Of a stretch of DNA of 64,000 nt, positions 14,472 through 22,115 are shown piece by piece. Position numbers and translations under genes: made by a program. The stretch spans positions 68,300 to 132,299 of the forward strand of contig JAEZWF010000018.1 of assembly GCA_023420415.1 (NCBI GenBank). The letters are read 5' to 3'. Source of the DNA: Actinomycetes bacterium. Lineage in GTDB: Bacteria > Actinomycetota > Actinomycetes > Actinomycetales > Dermatophilaceae. How positions within the stretch are numbered: the first letter of the stretch is position 1; each line of letters begins with the position of its first letter. Below the pieces are notes generated by a model. That model was given only the letters and a program-made list of their open reading frames with translations, was not told the DNA's origin and ran no database searches.

Positions 14472-16015
14472 AGCTGCTGCTCCTGCAGAACTCCCTGCGC
14501 CGCGGTGCCGCCGTGATCGTGGGCATGGTCATCGGGGTGCTCTACGGCGGCAGCCTGGTGCTCGCCGTCCTCGTCGGGCTCGGCACCCTGCGGGTGACCG
14601 GCAGCCCGGAGCAGGTCCGGCTCGCTGTCGTGGCCGGGGGAGCCACCCTCACCATCGCCTGGACCGTGCTGCCGCTGTTCTTCTTCGGCGCCGACCCGAC
14701 CCTCGACCCCAGCCGGTTCGCCACGTTCGCCGTGCCCGAGCGCGCGCTGGCCGCGGGGCTGCTCCTCAGCGGGTTCGTCGGACTGCCCGGGCTGGCGACC
14801 CTGCTCCTCGGGCTCGGCCTCTTCGTCGCCGGCACCCTCACGGTCGCGTCCACGGTGGTGGGCCTCGTCGCAATTCCGTTGGGGCTGCTGGGCTGCGTGC
14901 TGCTGAGCCGGATCGTCACCGCCGTGTCGTCGGCGGTGCTGAGCAGTCGAAGGGGGCGCGACGTCGCGGGGTTCGGGGCGCTCGCCCTTCTGGTCGTCGC
15001 GGGGCCCGGTCTCGTCTTCGTCAGCGGGGGTGGGCTGACGCCACGCCTGATCACCCAGGTGGTCGACGCGGCCGCCTGGACCCCCCTCGGCTGGGCCTGG
15101 AGCGCGCCCGTGCAGGTCGCAGCCGGCGCGTGGGCCGCCGGGCTCGGCTCGCTCGCGCTCGCCGCGGTCTGGGTGCTGGCGTTGTTCCTGGTGTGGGAGC
15201 GCGTCCTCGCGTCGGTGCTGCGCAACCCGCGAACGTCGGCCGCCGAGTCCGGCAGCGCACGGGGCCCGGGTCTCTTCGCCCGGCTCCCCGCCACGCCCAT
15301 GGGTGCGATCGCCGCGCGCGCGGGCACCTACTGGCTCCGCGACCCTCGGCTCAACGTGCCGGCCCTCACCACGATGTTGCTGCCCGCCGGTCTCCTCATC
15401 CCCGGCATCGGGCAGCACTCGGCGCTCGCGCTCGCAGCCATGCCCGTGGCGGCCGGCTACCTGCTGGGCTGGGGGCAGCACAACGACGTCGGCTACGACT
15501 CCACGGCGTTCTGGATGCACGTCGCCAGCGGCGTCGACGGCGTCAGCGACCGGCTCGGTCGGCTGTTCCCGTCGGTCGTGATGGCGGCGGTCGCAGTGCC
15601 TGTCTACTCACTGCTCGGGCCGTTGCTCGGCTCGCCGTGGGGTCTGCTCCCGGCGAGTCTCGGGGTCGCAGTCGCGTTCTGCCTCAACGGGTTTGCGGTC
15701 GCTTGTGTCGCCAGTGCGGTCAAGCAGTATGCCGTCCCGGCACCCGGTGAGAACCCGTTCACGAGCCGACCGGGGTCTGCCGGCGTCACGTTGGGGGTGC
15801 AGGCCGTGTGCGGGGCGGCGGTGGTGGCACTCACGATGCCCGCTCTCGTGCTCGGTGGGCTCGCGTGGTTCGGCCAGTCCTGGGCCGCCTGGGCGGCACT
15901 GGTGGTCGGTCCGGCCCTGGGAGCGGTGGTCCTGACAGTGGGTGTGCGCGTCGGCGCCGACCTGTTCGCCCGCCGCCAGGCCATCCTGCTGCAGGACCTC
16001 GTGGCGATGCGCTGA
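14447..16015 (+). CDS. ABC transporter permease
   Basis: The 522-residue product starts at GTG 14447 inside the end of the ATPase gene. It is strongly hydrophobic with about twelve predicted membrane segments, such as VIVGMVIGVLYGGSLVLAVL, LLLSGFVGLPGLATLLLGLG and LVVAGPGLVFVSGGG. Two larger loops occur, near residues 250-290 and 340-375. Such double-size permeases commonly pair with one ATPase in actinobacterial exporters. No substrate can be inferred. Confidence 0.82.
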   Translation: MVAHLLRLKLLLLQNSLRRGAAVIVGMVIGVLYGGSLVLAVLVGLGTLRVTGSPEQVRLAVVAGGATLTIAWTVLPLFFFGADPTLDPSRFATFAVPERALAAGLLLSGFVGLPGLATLLLGLGLFVAGTLTVASTVVGLVAIPLGLLGCVLLSRIVTAVSSAVLSSRRGRDVAGFGALALLVVAGPGLVFVSGGGLTPRLITQVVDAAAWTPLGWAWSAPVQVAAGAWAAGLGSLALAAVWVLALFLVWERVLASVLRNPRTSAAESGSARGPGLFARLPATPMGAIAARAGTYWLRDPRLNVPALTTMLLPAGLLIPGIGQHSALALAAMPVAAGYLLGWGQHNDVGYDSTAFWMHVASGVDGVSDRLGRLFPSVVMAAVAVPVYSLLGPLLGSPWGLLPASLGVAVAFCLNGFAVACVASAVKQYAVPAPGENPFTSRPGSAGVTLGVQAVCGAAVVALTMPALVLGGLAWFGQSWAAWAALVVGPALGAVVLTVGVRVGADLFARRQAILLQDLVAMR

Positions 16016-16038
16016 CGCGGATGCGCCGCGGCCGCGGC

Positions 16039-16794
16039 CTACTTGTTCGCGGCGAGGTGGGCCGCCCCGATGATGCCGGCCTTGTTCTCGAGCTTGGCGG
16101 GGACGATCGGCGTGCGGATCTCGAGCAGGGGCAGGAACTGCTCGTGGTCCTTGGACACACCGCCGCCGACGACGAACAGGTCGGGCCACAGGAGGTTCTC
16201 CAACGCGCTGTAGTAGCGCTGGAGCCGCTTGGCCCACTCGGGGTAGGACAGCTCTTCCTTGTCCTTGACGGAGGAGGCGGCCCGGGTCTCGGCGTCGTGG
16301 CCGTCGAGCTCGATGTGGCCGAGCTCGGAGTTGGGCACGAGCTCGCCGTTGTAGATGAGGGCCGAGCCGATGCCCGTGCCGAGGGTGGTCATGATGACCA
16401 GCCCCTTCTGACCCTTGGCCGCGCCGTAGTGGATCTCGGCCACCCCGGCGGCGTCGGCGTCGTTGACCAGGACGATGTCGTGGCCGAGCTTGGCCTCGAA
16501 GATCTTCTCGCCCTCGGCGTCGATCCACGACTTGTCGATGTTGGCTGCGGTGCGGACCACCCCGTGGGTGACGACGCTCGGCATGGTGACGCCGATGGGG
16601 GAGTCACCGCGGACCTCCTCGAAGGCGTCGCAGATCTGGTCGATCACGGCGGCGACCGCGTCGGGCGTCGAGGGAACCGGGGTGTCGATCCGCATCCGCT
16701 TCGCGGCGAAGGCGCCCTCCTTGAGGTCGACGGGAGCGCCCTTGATGCCGCTGCCGCCCACGTCGATGCCGAGGGGAAGTCCGTGCTTGGCCAT
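16039..16794 (-). CDS. ppgK: polyphosphate glucokinase
   Basis: The 251-residue product starts at ATG 16794, behind AGGAGG eight bases upstream. It phosphorylates glucose using polyphosphate (and often ATP). Signatures are the phosphate loop LPLGIDVGGSGIKGAPVD, the ROK-type block TTLGTGIGSALIYNGELVPN with ELGHIELDG, and VGGGVSKDHEQFLP near the C-terminus. Length and motifs match actinobacterial PpgK. It lies 20 bases after the end of map in the same direction, so the two are probably co-transcribed. Confidence 0.92.
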   Translation of the reverse strand: MAKHGLPLGIDVGGSGIKGAPVDLKEGAFAAKRMRIDTPVPSTPDAVAAVIDQICDAFEEVRGDSPIGVTMPSVVTHGVVRTAANIDKSWIDAEGEKIFEAKLGHDIVLVNDADAAGVAEIHYGAAKGQKGLVIMTTLGTGIGSALIYNGELVPNSELGHIELDGHDAETRAASSVKDKEELSYPEWAKRLQRYYSALENLLWPDLFVVGGGVSKDHEQFLPLLEIRTPIVPAKLENKAGIIGAAHLAANK

Positions 16795-16814
16795 GATGTG
16801 CGCCTCCTGGTGCG

Positions 16815-17681
16815 TCAGGGCAGGGTGAGGATCTCGTTGCCGTCGTTGGTGATCAGGATCGTGTGCTCGAACTGTGCCGACCTGCGCCGGTCCTTGGTGA
16901 CCACGGTCCAGCCGTCGTCCCACAGCTCCCAGTCGGGGCCGCCGAGGTTGAGCATCGGCTCGATGGTGAACGTCATGCCGGGCTCGATGATGGTGTCGTA
17001 TGCCGGGGCGGCGTCGTAGTGGGGTATCACCAGCCCGCTGTGGAAGGCCCGGCCGATGCCGTGCCCCGTGTAGTCCCGGACCACGCCGTAGCCGAAGCGT
17101 CGCGCGTAGCTCTCGATGACGCGGCCGATGACGTTGATGGCCCGGCCGGGCTGGGCGGCCTTGATGCCGCGCATCATCGCCTCCTCGGTGCGTTCGACGA
17201 GCAGCCGGGACTCCTCATCGACGTCGCCGCACAGGTAGGTCGCGTCCGTGTCGCCGTGGACTCCACCGATGTAGGCGGTGATGTCGATGTTGACGATGTC
17301 GCCGTCCTCCAGCACCCGGCTGTCGGGGATGCCGTGGCAGACCACCTCGTTGACGCTGGTGCACAGCGACTTCGGGAAGCCGCGGTAGCCGAGCGTGGAC
17401 GGGTAGGCCCCGTGGTCGAGCAGGAACTCGTGGCCGACGCGGTCGACCTCGTCGGTGGTGACACCGGGCGCGATGACGGCGGCTGCGGCGGCCATGGCTT
17501 GAGCCGCAAGGCGACCCGCGACCCGCATCTTCTCGATGGTCTCGGCGTCCTTGACGTCGCTGGCATCGAGGTCGCGGCGCGGGGCGGGCCGGTCGACGTA
17601 CTCGGGACGTTCGATCGAGGCCGGCACGGGACGACGCGGCGACACCTCCCCGGGTGCGACGCTTGCGTAGGTCAGCGGCAT
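16815..17681 (-). CDS. map: methionine aminopeptidase type I
   Basis: The 288-residue product removes initiator methionine. The start ATG 17681 is chosen because TAGACT lies seven bases upstream, giving a likely leaderless transcript. The N-terminal 40 residues are an extension (RRPVPASIERPEYVDRPAPR). The catalytic pita-bread domain follows: CTSVNEVVCHGIPDSRVLED, DIVNIDITAYIGGVHGDTDA (metal aspartates), YTGHGIGRAFHSGLVIPHY (metal histidine), and MTFTIEPML with FEHTILIT (metal glutamates). All metal ligands are visible. It resembles the longer MapB-like form of actinomycetes. Confidence 0.94.
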   Translation of the reverse strand: MPLTYASVAPGEVSPRRPVPASIERPEYVDRPAPRRDLDASDVKDAETIEKMRVAGRLAAQAMAAAAAVIAPGVTTDEVDRVGHEFLLDHGAYPSTLGYRGFPKSLCTSVNEVVCHGIPDSRVLEDGDIVNIDITAYIGGVHGDTDATYLCGDVDEESRLLVERTEEAMMRGIKAAQPGRAINVIGRVIESYARRFGYGVVRDYTGHGIGRAFHSGLVIPHYDAAPAYDTIIEPGMTFTIEPMLNLGGPDWELWDDGWTVVTKDRRRSAQFEHTILITNDGNEILTLP

Positions 17682-17688
17682 ACGGTGG

Positions 17689-17694
17689 AGTCTA
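17689..17694 (-). promoter_or_regulatory. -10 element of map
   Basis: TAGACT reads leftward at 17694-17689, seven bases before the map ATG at 17681. With a start site 6-8 bases downstream of the -10, the mRNA would begin at the start codon. No clear -35 was identified. Confidence 0.5.
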
Positions 17695-17735
17695 GAGAGA
17701 TCACCACTTCCGTCGAGTTGGAGGGCAACCCCGCC

Positions 17736-17924
17736 ATGGCTTTCTGGTTCAACGTCAACACTGGTCAGGTCGAGTCGGACGACAACAAGAGCCAGGGCGC
17801 CGACCTCATGGGGCCCTACGACACGCAGGCCGAGGCGGCCAACGCGCTGCAGAGCGCCCGCGAGCGCACCGAGCAGTGGGACGCCGAGGACCGGGAGTGG
17901 GAAGAGGGACGCTCCAACGACTGA
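17736..17924 (+). CDS. SPOR-like small protein
   Basis: The 62-residue product starts at ATG 17736 after a GGAGGG ribosome site. It reads FWFNVNTGQVESDDNKSQGA, then DLMGPYDTQAEAANALQSAR and a charged end (TEQWDAEDREWEEGRSND). The pattern W-F-N-V-x-T-G-Q-V-E and MGPY-x-T-x-x-E-A is that of short actinobacterial SPOR-domain proteins, which are regularly found near map and panB. SPOR domains usually bind peptidoglycan, but this protein has no signal peptide, so its role is unclear. It is divergent from map. Confidence 0.75.
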   Translation: MAFWFNVNTGQVESDDNKSQGADLMGPYDTQAEAANALQSARERTEQWDAEDREWEEGRSND

Positions 17925-17929
17925 CTCGC

Positions 17930-18574
17930 TCAGTCGTTGAGCCGGTGCACGGCCACGACGTAGCCGTCGCCGTCGCGGTAGGGCGCCTTGTCCCACGTGG
18001 AGTAGTGCCGCAGCACGGAGAGCCCGGCGATGGTGCACGCCGCGTCGTACTCGGCCAGGGTCGTCGCGGGTACGCCGTCGGGCAGGTGGGCGGCGTCGAG
18101 GCCGAACCCGGAGACGACGAGCGCGCTCGGCTGCAGGTGTGCGGCGATGCGCTTCATGACGGCCACGAGCGTGCCGGGGGCGACCAGCGGCACGACGTTG
18201 CCGGCGAGCAGCGCGAGCTCGAACGCCTGCCCGCGCAGCTCGAGGCGGGAGAGGTCCTGGCGCACCCAGCGGGTGTGGGGGTCCCGTTGCTGGGCGACCG
18301 CGATCATGTCGGCGTCGGAGTCGACGCCGATGGCGTGGTAGCCGATCGTGGTGAGCTGGGTGGCGACCCGGCCGGTGCCGCAGCCGGCGTCGAGCACGCG
18401 GACCGGTGGTGGGCTGGGTGGCAGGAGTGCCTCGACGAACGCGGCTTCGCCGTGGATGTCGACACCGCGCGCGGCGAGGTCGTCGAAACGCTGCTGGTAT
18501 GCCGTGGCGGCGGCGAGGCCACCGCTCACCTCCGACCACCGGGTGCGTGGCTCTGGGGGCAGCGTCTCACTCAT
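17930..18574 (-). CDS. class I SAM-dependent methyltransferase
   Basis: The 214-residue product starts at ATG 18574, with TAGGCT seven bases upstream (18587-18582). The Rossmann-like core has motif I VRVLDAGCGTGRVATQLTT, an acidic end of strand 2 (GVDSDADMI), the motif around RQDLSRLEL, and FELALLAGNVVPLVAPGTL with a following helix LVAVMKRIAAHLQPSALVVS. The C-terminal part contains STWDKAPYRDGDGYVVAVHR. The substrate is unknown. It ends six bases from the SPOR gene stop in convergent orientation. Confidence 0.85.
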   Translation of the reverse strand: MSETLPPEPRTRWSEVSGGLAAATAYQQRFDDLAARGVDIHGEAAFVEALLPPSPPPVRVLDAGCGTGRVATQLTTIGYHAIGVDSDADMIAVAQQRDPHTRWVRQDLSRLELRGQAFELALLAGNVVPLVAPGTLVAVMKRIAAHLQPSALVVSGFGLDAAHLPDGVPATTLAEYDAACTIAGLSVLRHYSTWDKAPYRDGDGYVVAVHRLND

Positions 18575-18581
18575 GGTTGCC

Positions 18582-18587
18582 AGCCTA
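18582..18587 (-). promoter_or_regulatory. -10 element of the methyltransferase gene
   Basis: TAGGCT reads leftward at 18587-18582, seven bases before the ATG at 18574. This repeats the leaderless pattern seen at map and panB. Confidence 0.45.
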
Positions 18588-18615
18588 GATTCGGTTGTGG
18601 CGGAACGGAACCCGC

Positions 18616-19491
<876 letters not shown>

Positions 19492-19498
19492 GCCGGCA

Positions 19499-19504
19499 AT
19501 CCTA
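19499..19504 (-). promoter_or_regulatory. -10 element of panB
   Basis: TAGGAT reads leftward at 19504-19499, seven bases before the panB ATG at 19491. It supports the shorter start. Confidence 0.5.
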
Positions 19505-19572
19505 GAGGCCACCCGGTTGGGTGCCATGTGCAACCAAACGCACGCAACGCGTCGTAGTCGCCACCGTGACGT

Positions 19573-19586
19573 CGACCGATCGGTCG
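19573..19586. promoter_or_regulatory. perfect 14-base palindrome upstream of the M6 protease
   Basis: CGACCGATCGGTCG is fully self-complementary and sits about 115 bases before the GTG of the protease gene at 19701, in a 209-base gap (19492-19700) that holds no gene. It could be a regulator site, for example of TetR type, but no cognate regulator is nearby. The gap also has CCTTACC twice (19611 region and 19627 region) and ends in a GGAGG ribosome site. Confidence 0.4.
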
Positions 19587-19700
19587 GGAATTTACGAACT
19601 CCTTACCCGAGCAGGCCTTGGTGACCCCTTACCTGCGTGTTTGGCTCGCCCTTGGTGTGCCGAGCCCCGGCCGCCACGGTGAGAACAAACTGGAGGATTC

Positions 19701-22028
19701 GTGAAGAGACGTCATGTGAGCGTTCTCTCGGGCGTGGCCGTCGCGGCCGTCGCCATGAGCCTGGCCTCGGGCCCCGCGCAGGCACAGTCCGCGCCGGCCC
19801 CCGCCAAGGAGCCCGGACACAAGAACCGGTCCGACAACCTGCCCAACCCGCTGGCCGAGCGTCAGGCCGCGCTGCAGCAGGAGGCCGTCGCCAAGCTCGT
19901 CAAGGGCGAGGCGAAGGTCACCCAGCGTGGCAAGAGCCGGGTCATCGAGATGAAGGGCAAGGGCGGCAAGAGCAAGTACGCCTGGTACCCCGTCGAGCGC
20001 GAGGAGTCGATCTTCACGATCCTCACCGACTTCGGCACCCAGACCAAGGAGCCGCAGGGTGGCACCCCGGGTCCGGTGCACAACAACATCCCGCAGCCCG
20101 ACCGCAAGTGGGACGGCAACAGCACCGACGACAACTCGACGTACTGGGCGAGCGACTTCAACCGTCAGCACTACCAGGACATGATGTTCGGCAGCGGCAA
20201 CTCGTTCAAGGACTTCTACCAGAAGCAGTCGAACGGCAAGTTCCTCGCCAAGGGCGACGTCTCCGACTGGGTCAAGGTGCCGTACAACGAGGCGCGCTAC
20301 GGCCACAACCCGGCCACCGACGAGGACGGCAACGTCATCGACGGCACCAGCGAGGCCGAGGGCTACTGGAACTACATCAAGGACACCGCGACCGCCTGGT
20401 ACAACGACCAGAAGGCCAAGGGCAAGACCGACGCCGAGATCAAGACCTACCTGGCGCAGTTCGACAAGGTCGACCGTTACGACTACGACCAGGACGGCGA
20501 CTACAACGAGCCCGACGGCTACATCGACCACTTCCAGGCGATCCACGCCGGTGAGGGCGAGGAGGCCGGTGGCGGCAAGGAAGGCGAGGACGCCATCTGG
20601 TCGCACCGCTGGTACGCCTTCTCCACCAACGCCGGGCGCACCGGCCCGGAGCAGAACAAGCTCGGCGGCGTGCCCCTCGGCGACTCCGGCATCTGGATCG
20701 GTGACTACACCACCGAGCCGGAGAACGGTGGCCTCGGTGTCTTCACCCACGAGTTCGGCCACGACCTCGGTCTGCCGGACTACTACGACACGACCAAGGG
20801 TGGCGACAACGGCACCGGTTTCTGGACGCTGATGTCGGGTGGTTCCTGGCTCAACGACGGCACCGACTCCATCGGCACCGAGCCCGGCTACATGGGCCCC
20901 CGTGAGAAGCTCCAGCTCGGCTGGCTCGACTACACGGTCGCCACCAAGTCGGGTCGCTACAACCTCGGCCCGGCCGACCGCGCGGCGACCGACAAGACGC
21001 AGGCCATCGTGGTGCCGCTCAAGGACAAGCAGGTCACGACGAGCTACAACAAGCCGCACTCGGGCACCAACGAGTGGTGGAGTGGCACCGACGACAGCCT
21101 GACGGCGACGCTCACCCGCACGGTGGACCTCACCGGCAAGACCAGCGCGTCGATGTCGGCATGGGCCTGGTACGGAGCCGAGAAGGACTACGACTACTGG
21201 TACGTCGAGGCCTCCAAGGACGGCGGCAGCACGTGGTCCGAGCTGGCGAAGTACACCGGCGACGTCAAGTCGTGGAACCAGCTGACCTGGGACCTCTCGG
21301 CCTACGCCGGCGCGCCGGTGCAGGTGCGCTTCCGCTACGCCAGTGACGGTGGTGTCAACCACGAGGGCCTGTTCCTCGACGACTTCGCCGTCACCGCTGA
21401 TGGCGCCAGCGTCTTCACCGACGACGTCGAGAGCGGCGACAACGGCTGGGCGGCCCGCGAGTTCACCCGCATGACCGGCACCACCTCGCAGGCCTACCCG
21501 AACTACTACATCCTCGAGAACCGCGTGTACTCCGGGTACGACAAGTACCTGCGGTCCGGCCCGTACAACTTCGGTTGGGCCGAGACCAAGCCCGACTGGG
21601 TGGAGCGGTTCCCGTACCAGAACGGCATGCTCGTGTGGTACGTCGACGAGTCGCAGAAGGACAACAACACCAACCCGGTCGGTGGACACCCCGGCAGCGG
21701 CCAGTCGCTGCCCGTGGACGCCCGTCCGACCCCGGTGCGGTTCTACGACGGCACGCTGCTGGGCAACCGGCGCCAGCCGTTCGATGCGACCTTCGGTCGG
21801 GAGAAGACCGACGCGGTGACCTTCCACAAGGACGGCATCGCGACGGTCGTGCCGAAGCAGGCGGCGATCCCGACCTTCGACGACGCCTACCCGACGAAGT
21901 ACTGGACGGCCGACAACCCGAAGAACTCGGTGAAGGTCGCCGGGTCGGGCATGAAGGCCACCGTCGTCAAGTCGAAGGGCATGCTGGGCGAGAAGATGGT
22001 CATCGACATCACTGCCCCCACGCGGTGA
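19701..22028 (+). CDS. secreted immune inhibitor A-like M6 metalloprotease
   Basis: The 775-residue product starts at GTG 19701, seven bases after GGAGG. A signal peptide (MKRRHVSVLSGVAVAAVAMS, ending about QAQA) is followed by a charged propeptide with NPLAERQAALQQEAVAK. The peptidase domain begins near residue 100 (ESIFTILTDFG). It contains WVKVPYNEARYGHN, then WSHRWYAF, and HEFGHDLGLPDYYDT with the zinc histidines at residues 350 and 354 and the catalytic glutamate at 351. WTLMSGGSWLNDG follows. The C-terminal part (from about 480) contains beta-sandwich segments such as MSAWAWYGAEKDYDYWYVEA. M6 proteases are exported and degrade extracellular proteins. A convergent paralogue lies at 22116. 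Confidence 0.92.
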   Translation: MKRRHVSVLSGVAVAAVAMSLASGPAQAQSAPAPAKEPGHKNRSDNLPNPLAERQAALQQEAVAKLVKGEAKVTQRGKSRVIEMKGKGGKSKYAWYPVEREESIFTILTDFGTQTKEPQGGTPGPVHNNIPQPDRKWDGNSTDDNSTYWASDFNRQHYQDMMFGSGNSFKDFYQKQSNGKFLAKGDVSDWVKVPYNEARYGHNPATDEDGNVIDGTSEAEGYWNYIKDTATAWYNDQKAKGKTDAEIKTYLAQFDKVDRYDYDQDGDYNEPDGYIDHFQAIHAGEGEEAGGGKEGEDAIWSHRWYAFSTNAGRTGPEQNKLGGVPLGDSGIWIGDYTTEPENGGLGVFTHEFGHDLGLPDYYDTTKGGDNGTGFWTLMSGGSWLNDGTDSIGTEPGYMGPREKLQLGWLDYTVATKSGRYNLGPADRAATDKTQAIVVPLKDKQVTTSYNKPHSGTNEWWSGTDDSLTATLTRTVDLTGKTSASMSAWAWYGAEKDYDYWYVEASKDGGSTWSELAKYTGDVKSWNQLTWDLSAYAGAPVQVRFRYASDGGVNHEGLFLDDFAVTADGASVFTDDVESGDNGWAAREFTRMTGTTSQAYPNYYILENRVYSGYDKYLRSGPYNFGWAETKPDWVERFPYQNGMLVWYVDESQKDNNTNPVGGHPGSGQSLPVDARPTPVRFYDGTLLGNRRQPFDATFGREKTDAVTFHKDGIATVVPKQAAIPTFDDAYPTKYWTADNPKNSVKVAGSGMKATVVKSKGMLGEKMVIDITAPTR

Positions 22029-22063
22029 CGACCTGACCTGTCCTGACTGACCAAGGACGCACG

Positions 22064-22096
22064 AGGGCCCCGGAGCAATGACGCTCCGGGGCCCTT
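22064..22096. terminator. bidirectional terminator between the two M6 proteases
   Basis: A 13-base perfect stem, AGGGCCCCGGAGC (22064-22076) and GCTCCGGGGCCCT (22083-22095), closes a six-base loop AATGAC. It lies between the convergent stops at 22028 and 22116 and can end both transcripts. The T tract is short. Confidence 0.85.
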
Positions 22097-22115
22097 GTGG
22101 TGTCCGGGCGGCTAC

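Noticed and set aside
14114..15520. Long reverse-strand open frame (468 codons) opposite the ABC transporter genes
   Set aside because: It is composed of low-complexity Gln/Glu/Gly/Arg-rich sequence typical of the antisense of a GC-rich coding strand. It has no family motif, and the plus strand holds two clear transporter genes.
19629..21827. 732-codon reverse frame opposite the M6 protease
   Set aside because: It is a Val/Leu/Gly/Arg-rich shadow without motifs. The plus strand encodes a complete secreted protease with a zinc motif.
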